Of a stretch of 21,137 nt of DNA, positions 1-9,721 are shown piece by piece (position 1 is the stretch's first letter; the number at the start of each line of letters is the position of its first letter). The stretch is from Oppiella nova (lineage: Eukaryota; Arthropoda; Arachnida; Sarcoptiformes; Oppiidae), in NCBI GenBank assembly GCA_905397405.1, contig CAJPVJ010000716.1, forward strand, positions 1 to 21,137. The letters run 5' to 3'. The position numbers and the translations under genes were made by a program. A model generated the notes under the pieces. It saw nothing but the letters and a program-made list of their open reading frames with translations, was not told the origin of the DNA and ran no database searches.

Positions 1-1446
1 GAACACCACTGATGGCCACATAATCTGTTCATTGCTTATCGCATATGAGTTTTAAGAGTTGTATTTAAAAAACCTTTTTTGGTGTTTAAATCTCTACCGA
101 TATATTAAGTATATCTCACTAATGTATTTATGTATGAGATATGAGTAGTAGCCGTAAAGAAATGTATAATAATTTTTGCTGACACTCATTAAGATTTTAA
201 AAAGTGATTTTGTTATTTGTATTTAACATTTAACTTCTGTTTTATTCGTGAAGTATATCTTAATGTCTTTTTACGGCAATTATGAGCTATTTATTAATGC
301 AATTCATAATTAATTGTATTTTATATATTAAATAATATATATATAATTTAAAAGTCGACATGTTTTTCCCATTGTAATAGTTTATACACTTCACTACTAA
401 TCGATTAAATAAAATGTGAGAAATTATTTTTAATATATTCCCTGTTATCGCAAAATGAAACACAATTTTTTCATTAACTTTTACAGAAGTTTTTGTTTGT
501 ATTTAACTGTTGGGAGAGAATATATTAGTATAATATTTACATTCAATACTGAAATTCATTGTTTTTATTTATTTTTCACTATCTAATGTACAATACACAT
601 CAAAAATATTGTTGTGTTTTAAAACAATATTGAAAACACCTGTTTGTAAATATAATAATGAAATTGTAATTTAAAAATGTCATGCATTTAACAGTCAATT
701 AAAAACATAACACACTTTTCTCGGTTACGAAACATTTCTTCATACAAATACTTTCGTAAACCATATTATGGTTTAATGTTTAGCATTGAATTGAATGAGA
801 AATAAAACTGTGAAATGAATTCTACATTTGATTATTTCACTCGTGTTTTTATAATAAATACTTTTACTCATTATTATTATTATATTCACTCATTCATTAC
901 GTTATAAGATAATGGGAATAATGAAAACACATTAATCTTATTTTCGTAAGTGATTGAAACTACTTATAACAGCAAAATTAAATAAATAAAAGTATGTGTA
1001 ATATATATATTTATAATCTATTACAACGAGAATATAAAGGGAAAGTGAGAGGGGATTGTATAAGGGGACAGGTATGTGAATGGTGTGAGCCCTTAAGTGC
1101 AAGGCCTAAACGTGACACTCGTATACTTGTCCCCGAAATTCCACTTTTATTTCTCATTGCAGTTATAAAACTAAAAATTTAGTTTTCAATTCAATTGTCT
1201 GTTTGTTTGTTGGCATTAGTGTTGAAATGAGAATAAGTGGTATAAAAAAGAAATATTTTAATATAATAATAACCAAAAAGATATTCATTTGTTTTAATGA
1301 GTGATAAGACGAGAGATTTAAATATTATTTTTTCTTACCATTCCTAATAATACATACATACATATAATGCAAGGGATAATGAATTTTGTTTTATTTTTAT
1401 GTTGTTATCAAAAATAATATTCTTTAGGTTTTCAATGCTATCCTCA

Positions 1447-1448
<2 letters not shown>
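1..1448. other. AT-rich gene-free stretch
   Basis: No convincing coding frame, RNA gene or transposon is visible. The sequence is dominated by A/T runs with a small TTA-rich patch near 870-885. One near-match to the recurrent GCACNGGTA word lies at 1066-1074 (GGACAGGTA). The only frame of note, 994-1182, is short and resembles no family I know. Confidence 0.7.

Positions 1449-1483
<35 letters not shown>
1449..1483. repeat. (TC)n microsatellite
   Basis: About 17 uninterrupted TC units are read directly. This is the leftmost of some twenty GA/CT tracts in the window. A minus-strand frame running through it encodes only an Arg-Glu repeat and is not a gene. Confidence 0.95.
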
Positions 1484-1485
<2 letters not shown>

Positions 1486-3090
1486 CATACAATTAATGCT
1501 AACCAGAAATCATAGTCCGGCGTATAATCTAAACGTTTTTTCTCTTTCATATGTAAAGAATATGAAAATATTTTTCATAACTATTATAATGATATGAATG
1601 GCAACACAAAACCAAAAAATATATGGGAATGAATTTGCATCTGAGATATTCAAAATAGGTTTCACCACTATTTTACATTCAAATAGTTATGTCTGTCCGA
1701 CAATTTTCTGTGTATATGTTTGCCCTTAATATACATCCTCTCCCTATCTCTAACCTTACATCCCCTCCCAGTCCTCTGATTTCTCTGCTTAACTATATTT
1801 ATAACTTTATATAAAAAAGTTTTTCTACATATCTGTCTATACGTTACGATAGATATACACATATCTATCATAAGATAATGATTGCATATATTATCGATTT
1901 AAGAGTTTAGTTATGGCTCTCAAAGTATAAGTTAAATAAAAAACTAAGAAATTAATGCCCAGCCCTTCTTATATAAGAGGGCACAGGGATGCAAACACAT
2001 AGACAAACACTACATATAAAGTGATATCTCGTATGTGATAACTGGTTCGCACAGTTATGCCCACAATTAAGATATAGATATTTTAGCCGGAAAGTTTATT
2101 TATTTTAATTTACACTCTTATATAAAATATATTTACTCTTAAACTCATCGTTAATACCAATGCATACGATTATATCGATTAGTTAGTACACCAGAGCACA
2201 GGTATTATATGATTATTGTTGGTGCAGTATATTTCTTATATGACTTTTTCTTAATTAAAGATCAGTTGTAGTCAAGTCATACACACATTTAAAATCAAAT
2301 AATAATTATTTATTTTTCTCGTATATATATAAAACCTAATTGGATTTAAAACAGACGGTTATCTCAACTAAATTATTCACTCATTAAGATATATATGAGT
2401 AACTGAGGGACTGGTGTGTCTATAAGTTTATGAGATGTCGGTGCGACCACAGAAATTAAATGCTAAATAAATGAATACTAATCTAATAAATTTGTCCCCA
2501 ATTTTGTCTAATCGATAAAAGCGACTCTAATTTAGTTTTAAGAGACTATAAAATAATTATTTCCATTTAATGTACAAATTTCTCAGTCTCGCACTCTCTC
2601 TCCCCCTTAAACATCCCGATCCCTAACATACAACACATACAATCTTATTATACCCGGAGTTCCTCCAGATTTTCAGCGTTAGGAGAGTCCACCCAATAGT
2701 AACCATAAAAATAGTTTTGCTGTAAAAATACTCAAAATATTTTTTGACTGACAAGTGAATACCGTATATATAAATACTACACCAGTGTCTCTACCTTTTC
2801 TCACTCCCTACCCTCCCTGTGCTAATCACATAATAAGAGTGCCGTCTCACCCGATAAATAGTGTGCCCTCTCTCTCATCATCGGATTTAGTGAACGGAAT
2901 ATAAAAGAAAAAGTAATAATAATAATGAAAATAAAATTTCAACGAAAAAAGAAAATATTAGATACAATGCCCTGACGTTTAAAAAAGTTTTTTTTCAATG
3001 AGTTTTTGTTCAATGAGTAGAAACGTTTTGAAACATTTTATATACATTTTGTTTGACTGGATATTATTCGGAGAGTCTTGTGTTTCTGGT
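1484..3090. other. AT-rich gene-free stretch with one motif site
   Basis: No coding or RNA feature can be supported. The stretch carries an exact GCACAGGTA site at 2196-2204 on the plus strand. A pyrimidine-rich patch lies around 2580-2620 and another around 2790-2880. AAAAAAGTTTTT-type words occur at 1813-1824 and 2981-2995. Confidence 0.65.
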
Positions 3091-3225
3091 TCTCTCTCTC
3101 TCTCTCTCTCTCTGACTGACTGAAGACTTGGAGTGTTTGTTCAAAGGATCGGTCATCAGCTTCTTCATGTCTAGCCCCCTACCGGTGCTGTGAAGTCAAG
3201 CACTGGAGACTCTCACCAATTCCTC

Positions 3226-3260
<35 letters not shown>
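3091..3260. repeat. Facing (TC)n and (GA)n tracts around a mixed spacer
   Basis: A TC tract at 3091-3113 and a GA tract at 3229-3260 lie 115 bp apart on the same strand. They are complementary, so the module could fold back as a hairpin or cruciform. The spacer contains GAAGACTTG at 3122-3130, GTTCAAAGGATCGGT at 3139-3153 and an exact minus-strand copy of the dispersed word (TACCGGTGC, 3180-3188). Diverged versions of the first two words recur near 3912 and 9357-9396. No coding frame is evident. Confidence 0.8.
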
Positions 3261-3262
<2 letters not shown>

Positions 3263-3827
3263 CGACGATGAAATTTCTTGTATTCATTTGTCAATCAAGA
3301 GCTCAGTTACTCGCATAGCATAGGGGTATCGCCAATGGGCACAGGTATGTAAACATTGGGATGCTAGTATGTATAATACCCAACCCATAAATTTTTGTGT
3401 TGAGAATTAAAAATATTTTCTCATTTAATGGACGCAAAAAACAATAAACACATGAATGAAATGCACACAAAATAATTCATTTCCACTCTAATGGGGGTAA
3501 GTTATAGACCAAACCCCCGACCCATTAAAAACTGACAATTTTTATATATCCAGTCCCTGTCTGATGTGGAATGGGATTATATTTGCGATACAAATATTTG
3601 ACTTATTATTTACTTTTTATAAGTTATATAAAAGTAGTCTTTCCGTCGAAAACTATGTTATGTATTAAACGATTGGAAAATAGGGTTTACGGAATAGAGA
3701 CACAAATAGAAAATGATTTTTTCGATTGATTTGCAATAATAGTCGGAAAGCAATGGAAATCATAAAAAATCGTAAGAAATAAAAGTAAAAGAAATTCGAC
3801 TCTTATATGAATGTTAATCGCCTGAAG

Positions 3828-3830
<3 letters not shown>
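3261..3830. other. AT-rich gene-free stretch with one motif site
   Basis: No gene is visible. GCACAGGTA occurs at 3339-3347 within GGGCACAGGTATG, one of the best matches to the window-wide consensus. The rest is AT-rich sequence with no repeat that I can align elsewhere in the window. Confidence 0.65.
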
Positions 3831-3865
<35 letters not shown>

Positions 3866-3948
3866 GAAAGTCGAGTCGTAACTAAAAACGTTTTAAATTG
3901 TCTTTCGCTGTGAAGACTTGGATGAGAGAGAGAGAGAGAGAGAGAGAG
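3831..3948. repeat. Facing (TC)n and (GA)n tracts, second instance
   Basis: A TC tract (3831-3862) is followed after 61 bp by a GA tract (3924-3948), repeating the architecture seen at 3091-3260. The spacer contains TGAAGACTTGGA at 3911-3922, identical to 3121-3132, directly against the GA tract. The shared word next to GA tracts suggests common descent or microsatellite-mediated exchange, but the rest of the two spacers does not align well by eye. Confidence 0.8.
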
Positions 3949-4055
3949 TCGTAAAAATCTTTCCCTTAAATAAAATGAAATCTAAGAAAATAGTCTAAAA
4001 TATGTTGTTATGAAATAATTTTATATAATAAATAAGTTTATATCTCTTTGCGCGT

Positions 4056-4077
4056 TCTCTCTCTCTCTCTCTCTCTC
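4056..4077. repeat. (TC)n microsatellite
   Basis: About 11 TC units. The surrounding stretch from 3949 to 4424 is AT-rich, contains no supportable gene and has no site of the dispersed word. Confidence 0.9.
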
Positions 4078-4424
4078 AGCCAAAGCCAGACCAGACATAA
4101 AGCAATCAATTTATATATAAAAATAAAAAACTCAAATAAAAAATCATAAAATTCTACCCAAAAATAGATATGAGATTTCATGCGAGAAAAAGTAAAATAA
4201 CAAAAATCCCACAAAATATCGTTTCAAACCGAAAAACGACTCATAAAATACACCACTCTTTTGATATATGGCTAATGACTTAATATTATATGTCATCTAA
4301 ATTACAGTATATTTAACACAAAAATTAAAATTTAATTTTTTGGAAAATATATTTCACCATAAAATATGTGCCTCTCGTATGTGTCGTATATTTTACATAA
4401 TATACTGGTAATAAAAATTATGTG

Positions 4425-4448
4425 GAGAGAGAGAGAGAGAGAGAGAGA
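4425..4448. repeat. (GA)n microsatellite
   Basis: About 12 GA units, complementary to the TC tract near 4056-4077. The separation of roughly 350 bp makes a local hairpin less likely than in the two closer pairs upstream. Confidence 0.9.
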
Positions 4449-5014
4449 TACAGTGTATGAATGGGTGTATATAACGAATATATCAGCAAATTATTTATCA
4501 GAGCACCGGTACTAATGAAATACTGATGGTGGTGTATACTTATTAAAAATTATGATTACACTTAGTATGTGTGCTCTTAATTGCTATTAATTTAACAAAA
4601 ATCTTAAATATACTTTTTAAAAATGTCTTTAAAATCTATGCTATCTATAGATTTTTAGCTGATATATTTAATATGCTTTATATCTAATGTTATATCACAA
4701 AAAATATTAATAAATTGATTAATAAATATACGCTAGTTTATATGTGTTACACACACTTATATAACTTATAGTATAGACAGTACTGTATATACACACAAAG
4801 TCTTAGCATTTTCCCGATGATTGACTGCCTTTTTATATTCAGGTCTCAATCTCTTTGGGCCTTATTTTTAATGTATTAAAATAAAAGCATAAAAAAGATT
4901 TTTAATTTCCTTAATTACAAGCCGTTTTTGAGGGGAAAAAAGTTTGTACAGCGAAAGACAACAACAAAAAATTGAGAGATTTTTATCGAAACACCAGGTT
5001 TTGTGTGTGTTTTC
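4449..5014. other. AT-rich gene-free stretch with one motif site
   Basis: No coding or RNA feature can be supported. GAGCACCGGTA occurs at 4501-4511 (core 4503-4511, plus strand). The remainder is A/T runs with alternating TATA and ACAC patches between 4740 and 4800. Confidence 0.65.
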
Positions 5015-5270
5015 ATACCTCTCTCAGTCATAGTATAGTAAAAATATTTTGTTTTAGAAAAATAACCGGTGCCATGAATAGGATTTTGGGGTAATAATCA
5101 AGTATTGGCATAATTTCCAAATTAATTATGCTGTGCTTAACAATACCTCTCTCAGTCATAGTATAGTAAAAATATTTTGTTTTAGAAAAATAACCGGTGC
5201 CATGAATAGGATTTTGGGGTAATAATCAAGTATTGGCATAATTTCCAAATTAATTATGCTGTGCTTAACA
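5015..5270 (+). repeat. Perfect tandem duplication, 2 x 128 bp
   Basis: Positions 5015-5142 are repeated without a mismatch as 5143-5270, and the identity continues for two further bases. The unit starts ATACCTCTCTCAGTC and ends ATGCTGTGCTTAACA. Each unit holds one variant of the dispersed word (AACCGGTGCC, near 5066 and 5194). Perfect identity means a very recent duplication, a reference-specific allele, or an assembly join in which an overlap was written twice. There is no coding potential. Confidence 0.95.
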
Positions 5271-5602
5271 ATCAATTTATTCGCACAATATATTTGAATC
5301 GATAAATAGCTGTTAAAATAGTGCTTAAGAGTTAAGCATTTAATTACTGTTAAAACAAAAAACTATACACTGTTTGAAAATCCATTAATTATAGCGTTTG
5401 CTAATAAATCGGCTAAAAATAAATACCAAAAAATCATTTTTATATGAAAAACGCTTATAAATAATAATAATGAGATCACACGCGTTACGTCTGTCCGCAG
5501 TATTTTAAGGGCACAGGTAGGCTAATCAGGTAGGTGTGTATATGTATATTTTGGCAGATGTGTGTACAACTGTCCCCTCTATCCCTCTCCCGTTTATCGG
5601 GT
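5271..5602. other. AT-rich gene-free stretch with one motif site
   Basis: No gene is seen. GGGCACAGGTAG carries an exact site at 5511-5519. A short pyrimidine-rich patch lies at 5573-5592, just before the next tandem duplication. Confidence 0.65.
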
Positions 5603-5857
5603 AATTTAGGGAAAGATTTTTATGTAATTTTATACACAATTGTTATTTAGTTTTTGTTATATTTTATATTATTTGTGTTACATTTTCATTGTGTTGAGAC
5701 TTTCTATTCTCACACCAAATACTGTGGTAAAATTTAGGGAAAGATTTTTATGTAATTTTATACACAATTGTTATTTAGTTTTTGTTATATTTTATATTAT
5801 TTGTGTTACATTTCCATTGTATTGAGACTTTCTATTCTCACACCAAATACTGTGGTA
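5603..5857 (+). repeat. Near-perfect tandem duplication, 128-bp period
   Basis: Positions 5603-5729 match 5731-5857 at an offset of 128 bp with two transitions (5686 T against 5814 C, 5693 G against 5821 A). The unit begins AATTTAGGGAAAG and ends ATACTGTGGTA. It shows no similarity to the 128-bp unit at 5015-5270. A 61-codon frame lies inside the duplication and is low-complexity (Phe/Tyr/Leu), so it is not called as a gene. Confidence 0.95.
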
Positions 5858-6201
5858 TACAGTGCTGTGTATGCAATATATTATAAGACTGATTGCTCAA
5901 TATATAAGTATATACAAGGTATAAGTTAGTAAATATGCACTGTGGGTACAGTATGCCTGCCCTCCCCTTACCTATGTATCAGAATTTCAGACGATATATT
6001 CAAAACTGTTGAGCCATAGAGGGGCACAACATCCAGATTGAGTGTACTGTATATACTGTATGTATGTATACACCGTATATACATCTGACATATCAGAGGG
6101 GTTGGACTGTAAGACAAATCGTTGGGTCGACTAAAAGAACCAATTTTTTATGGCCGGAGCCGTTCATGTCTTGAGCCGTGAGAGTAGTTGTAGTGAATTG
6201 G

Positions 6202-6205
<4 letters not shown>
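5858..6205. other. Gene-free stretch with TA/TG alternation
   Basis: Contains TACTGTATA-type alternating words around 6040-6085. A minus-strand frame overlaps 6093-6380 but is carried largely by the following microsatellite (Ser-Leu repeat). Nothing else is supportable. Confidence 0.6.

Positions 6206-6241
<36 letters not shown>
6206..6241. repeat. (GA)n microsatellite
   Basis: About 18 GA units, preceded by a short interrupted GGGAGGGA run. Confidence 0.95.
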
Positions 6242-6244
<3 letters not shown>

Positions 6245-7733
6245 ATGGTTGCTCTCCCGGAAAAAATTTTCTACTTATGTATAAGGAATGGCACCAATTT
6301 TTAAAGGTACCAGTGCTCAGATACCTTAGTTGAAGGTCTTGTGGCAACACATTAGAGGTTTTCATGATTTTGCACACCATTTGAGTATAAAAAATAGTGA
6401 TTCCCTAACAAAGGGCACCTCCATCTCCCCAATGCATACATACTATTTATCCCGTAAATCGTTCAATGGTTGCGGCATTTGGGAGCTGGTGATCCCCCTC
6501 CTAAATGATACACCTATGCCCTCCACTCACTAATCCTCAAAAACAATGCTCACCCGTAAAACCACTGGAAAGCCTCCTGTGGTTCCCATTTCCCCCCAAT
6601 TGTCAGTCAGTGACTGAAAAGTTTTTTCCCGAAATATCATATGTAATGAAAGCACTTATTCTCGCGATTTTTTGTTGTTATTATTTTCTATTATTATTTT
6701 TTATTTCAGAGAAAATTTTCTGATTATTTATCTTCTTTTGTCACACATTCACACCAGTCATATACCCTACCGGTGCTCTCATAGCGTTAGCCCCCATACT
6801 ATCAGTCACTGGTATACCTGTGCGCCTATCCTCTCAATCTCTCATCTTTTGAAATATTATTTAATTATATATTTATTATTATATAATCTTTTATTGTATG
6901 ATATGTTAAGAAGTTTTTTAAAGCAATTTATTTATAAGGCATTGAATTGTATTAGATTTTGTTGCAATTGTTTTGTTTGAATTCATGAACTTTTTTTTCT
7001 TTATTCACTTATAGCCTGCGAATCAAATACCAGTGCATAGTACTCGTCGATACAATAGAGAAAAAAGGTAACTTTCCTTTTTTCAATTGCATTAGCTGTA
7101 TGTTATATCATTCATTAGGGCACTCATACCATAAGATTTATGAAAAATTGTCTCAAAAAGAGTAAATCCAACAAAATATGTCTGCATTTCATATTAAATA
7201 CTGTCTATTATGATATTAATTGTCATATAATATAATGACTTTATAAAACATATTATGCATTATATCTGATAATGCTATCATAATAAACTTCATAATACAA
7301 TATATCACATGTCATACGCACTGTCTTTTTATTATACTAAAAGTCTTATACAAGACTCCCAGTGCTTATGTCTCATCCCTTTTGTGTTGCAATGCTTTTC
7401 ATTATATAATACAAAGTATTTTCCAACAACAAAAAAGTATTTCTTTATTATTATGATTAAGAAAACGTCTTAACATTCACTCGCCTATTGTGTGATGAGA
7501 AAAAATGTCACTAAAAAAGTAAAGTAGAAATGGATGTCAGCGCTAAGGGTTAGGGACTTTATATTTGATTAATTATTCACTGAAAAAGTTATGTAATTTT
7601 CGTATAAATCGACAGTAATTACAGTAGAAAAATGTAATTTTCAGACTAAACTTCAAGATTTTTGAGTGCAATTAATGGCAGAAAAATGTTTTATAAAAAT
7701 AAGTGTAGAGTTTGTGTGTATATTGTCTGCAGA

Positions 7734-7735
<2 letters not shown>
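6242..7735. other. Gene-free stretch with motif cluster
   Basis: Exact copies of the dispersed word lie at 6308-6316, 6768-6776, 6815-6823 and 7028-7036, all reading TACCNGTGC on the plus strand. Overlapping short frames between 6330 and 6980 have mixed composition but do not resemble any family I know. The part after 7040 is plain AT-rich DNA. Confidence 0.6.
6806..6823. repeat. Abutting inverted pair of the dispersed word
   Basis: TCACTGGTATACCTGTGC places a one-mismatch forward copy (6806-6814) head to head against an exact reverse copy (6815-6823), centred on the palindrome GGTATACC. The 13-mer GGTATACCTGTGC recurs at 14978-14990. A dimeric binding site would look like this, but no protein can be assigned. 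Confidence 0.6.

Positions 7736-7773
<38 letters not shown>
7736..7773. repeat. (CT)n microsatellite
   Basis: About 19 TC units, the longest pyrimidine tract on this strand. The following 7774-8031 is AT-rich with no feature. The facing GA tract begins at 8032. Confidence 0.95.
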
Positions 7774-7775
<2 letters not shown>

Positions 7776-8025
7776 CAAGTCTTTACCTCTAAGTGCTATT
7801 AAAGTCAATTCAATTATTATTTTCCTTTCCGTCTAATATTTATAAAAATATTTATATTAAGAAATACTAGAATAATATATTCTCAACAGAAAAAAAGTTT
7901 TACTTTATTTTATCACAAAAATATAATTAAGTTATTATGTGTTTATTGTTATTATACACAACATAAATAAGAAGGCAAACCGTTTTTGGCGACAATTACT
8001 CTCTCATTATAGCAATTGTTGCGAA

Positions 8026-8031
<6 letters not shown>

Positions 8032-8067
<36 letters not shown>
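8032..8067. repeat. (GA)n microsatellite upstream of module copy 1
   Basis: About 18 GA units. It lies 37 bp before the first copy of the duplicated module. In the second copy the equivalent GA tract touches the module directly. Confidence 0.95.
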
Positions 8068-8069
<2 letters not shown>

Positions 8070-8104
8070 TTTTAACTTAATATTTAATTTAAAAACCGTT
8101 TTCT

Positions 8105-8200
8105 GAGATGTGTTTTGAACACTAAGAGAGAAAAACACAAAATTATTTATTCTCTCTCTTCTCTCTGTTAATCATTTATGTGATGATTAGATAAGGAGTT

Positions 8201-8237
<37 letters not shown>
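8105..8237 (+). repeat. Hairpin-capable module, copy 1
   Basis: The module starts GAGATGTGTTTTGAACAC and ends in a GA tract (8204-8237). Inside, a pyrimidine run (8151-8166) is followed by TAATCAT (8169-8175), a 7-base loop, ATGATTA (8183-8189) and then the GA tract, so a stem of 7 bp could be extended by CT/GA pairing after a bulge. Positions 8105-8203 recur at 8866-8964 with one base difference (8115 T against 8876 C). There is no coding potential. Confidence 0.9.
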
Positions 8238-8240
<3 letters not shown>

Positions 8241-8831
8241 GAGATAATTAATTGATTCAGATCTCTCGGTGCACTTTAAGCGCTATTTTTACCTAAAGAG
8301 TTAGCGTATACTAAAAAAATATATAATTATTTTCGTGTTTCACTACAAATACAACACAGTTTTTGCAACAAAACAATTATAATGAGTCCAACAAAATAAT
8401 AATCAAACAAATAAAACACAAAATTGTTTTACACTTTACTTTTTATACTGGAAGTAACTTTTTCACGAGTGGTATATAATTAGGGATATAAACAAAAAGT
8501 TTTAATATATCTATTTATATATGTGTTGTGCAACTGGTACGCTCTCATACATGTCCAGATGAGCACCAGTATGTCCGTCACTATTATCTAGAGTGCCATC
8601 CATTTACGTGGCAATCCTTTCACTACCAGTTCCTATTCGTACTCAATCTACCGGTGCTCTCACACTGTGTGAGTGAATGAGAGGGCACACAATGTGACAG
8701 TGAATACAAATTTTGATATCAATCTTAAGCAACATTTTTATATATAATTATAATTTATCCGTTCGTTTCCATTCAGTGATTAAATAATAATAAAAAACAA
8801 AATTGTTTTTTGAATTAATTTGATTCACATT

Positions 8832-8834
<3 letters not shown>
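8238..8834. other. Gene-free stretch between module copies
   Basis: AT-rich apart from 8525-8700, where two sites of the dispersed word lie (variant GCACCAGTA 8563-8571, exact TACCGGTGC 8649-8657). Related phrases GTACGCTCTCATAC and GTGCTCTCACAC occur close by. No gene can be supported. Confidence 0.65.
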
Positions 8835-8871
<37 letters not shown>

Positions 8872-8961
8872 TGTTCTGAACACTAAGAGAGAAAAACACA
8901 AAATTATTTATTCTCTCTCTTCTCTCTGTTAATCATTTATGTGATGATTAGATAAGGAGTT

Positions 8962-8996
<35 letters not shown>
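8835..8996 (+). repeat. Hairpin-capable module, copy 2, between two GA tracts
   Basis: A GA tract (8835-8869) runs straight into the second copy of the module (8866-8964), which ends in another GA tract (8965-8996). The TAATCAT/ATGATTA stem is at 8930-8936 and 8944-8950. Having GA repeat at both boundaries fits a copy inserted by exchange between microsatellites, copy 1 being the donor because it has a non-GA left flank. The direction is inferred. Confidence 0.9.
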
Positions 8997-9000
<4 letters not shown>

Positions 9001-9696
9001 GGAGTCAATGAATTTGGTGTTGAATTTAAATGTGACTCTAATTTCCCGTTTGAAAATCACTTAATATAGCGATTAAGACGAGTATTTTATATTAAATTCA
9101 AAGTTTTCTTATTTTTTATGAAATACTTGAAAACTCATTGGAAGTCAGAAAATGAGCGAAAATCTGTTCACTTAATAATAACTTAACTTTTTTTTAATCG
9201 AGAGACAAAACTTCGTGAATACAATCAGAAATGTGTTTCAAAAACACAAATCGTTTAATACATTATAAGATATTAAATGCATTTTTGGTTCGTTTTTATA
9301 GTCTGTCTCTCAGAGAGACCCGTCTATTAGTGAGAGAGAGATAGCGAGAGAGACCTGAAGACCTGATAAGCGATATAACCGTTCATAAGGATCGGTAGAT
9401 TCAAACATAGCTTTTTTGTGGGCTATTATTGTTGTGTAGATTAGAGTTTGAAAGTTGTGTTCAAACATAGAGAGAGTGAGTGAAGAGAGATATAGTTATA
9501 TATGAAGAGAGCGAAAGAGAAATATAATTTGTGAGACAGAGAGTAAGATATGAACGCATTTTTTCTCTTCCATACTCTCTTACTATCTCACTGTATGTCT
9601 CTCTCGCATACATGTGCTGCGAGCGCCTGATGATTATGGATCTGGTCATGCAATGGCATCGTTTAATATTTGTCTATTCAATGGATACAACATTTT
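8997..9696. other. Gene-free stretch with purine and pyrimidine blocks
   Basis: Around 9305-9319 lies the short palindrome GTCTCTCAGAGAGAC. A purine-rich block (about 9466-9545) is followed by a pyrimidine-rich block (about 9560-9606), which could form an imperfect fold-back. TTCAAACATAG occurs at 9400-9410 and again at 9460-9470. The minus-strand frame at 9461-9649 is a product of these biased blocks. Confidence 0.6.
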
Positions 9697-9721
9697 GAGA
9701 GAGAGAGAGAGAGAGAGAGAG
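9697..9721. repeat. (GA)n microsatellite
   Basis: About 12 GA units. A plus-strand frame (9670-10104) starts before it and ends after a second GA tract. The frame is explained by pyrimidine bias between them. Confidence 0.95.

Noticed and set aside
1066-1074. CAGGTATG-type words as exon-intron junctions (1066, 3339, 5511)
   Set aside because: They match a 5' splice consensus, but no open frame ends there, and the same word occurs on both strands with C or T in place of A. They are better explained as copies of the dispersed word.
3091-4448. Regularly recurring GA/CT tracts resembling an array
   Set aside because: Spacing is uneven and the tracts are simple dinucleotides in both orientations, so this is not a CRISPR or satellite array.
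6093-6380. Frames containing Ser-Leu or Arg-Glu repeats (here and at 1344-1550, 14648-14908, 16523-16750, 17580-17840)
   Set aside because: Their repeat parts are translations of GA/CT microsatellites or pyrimidine-rich patches, and the rest is unrelated AT-rich sequence.
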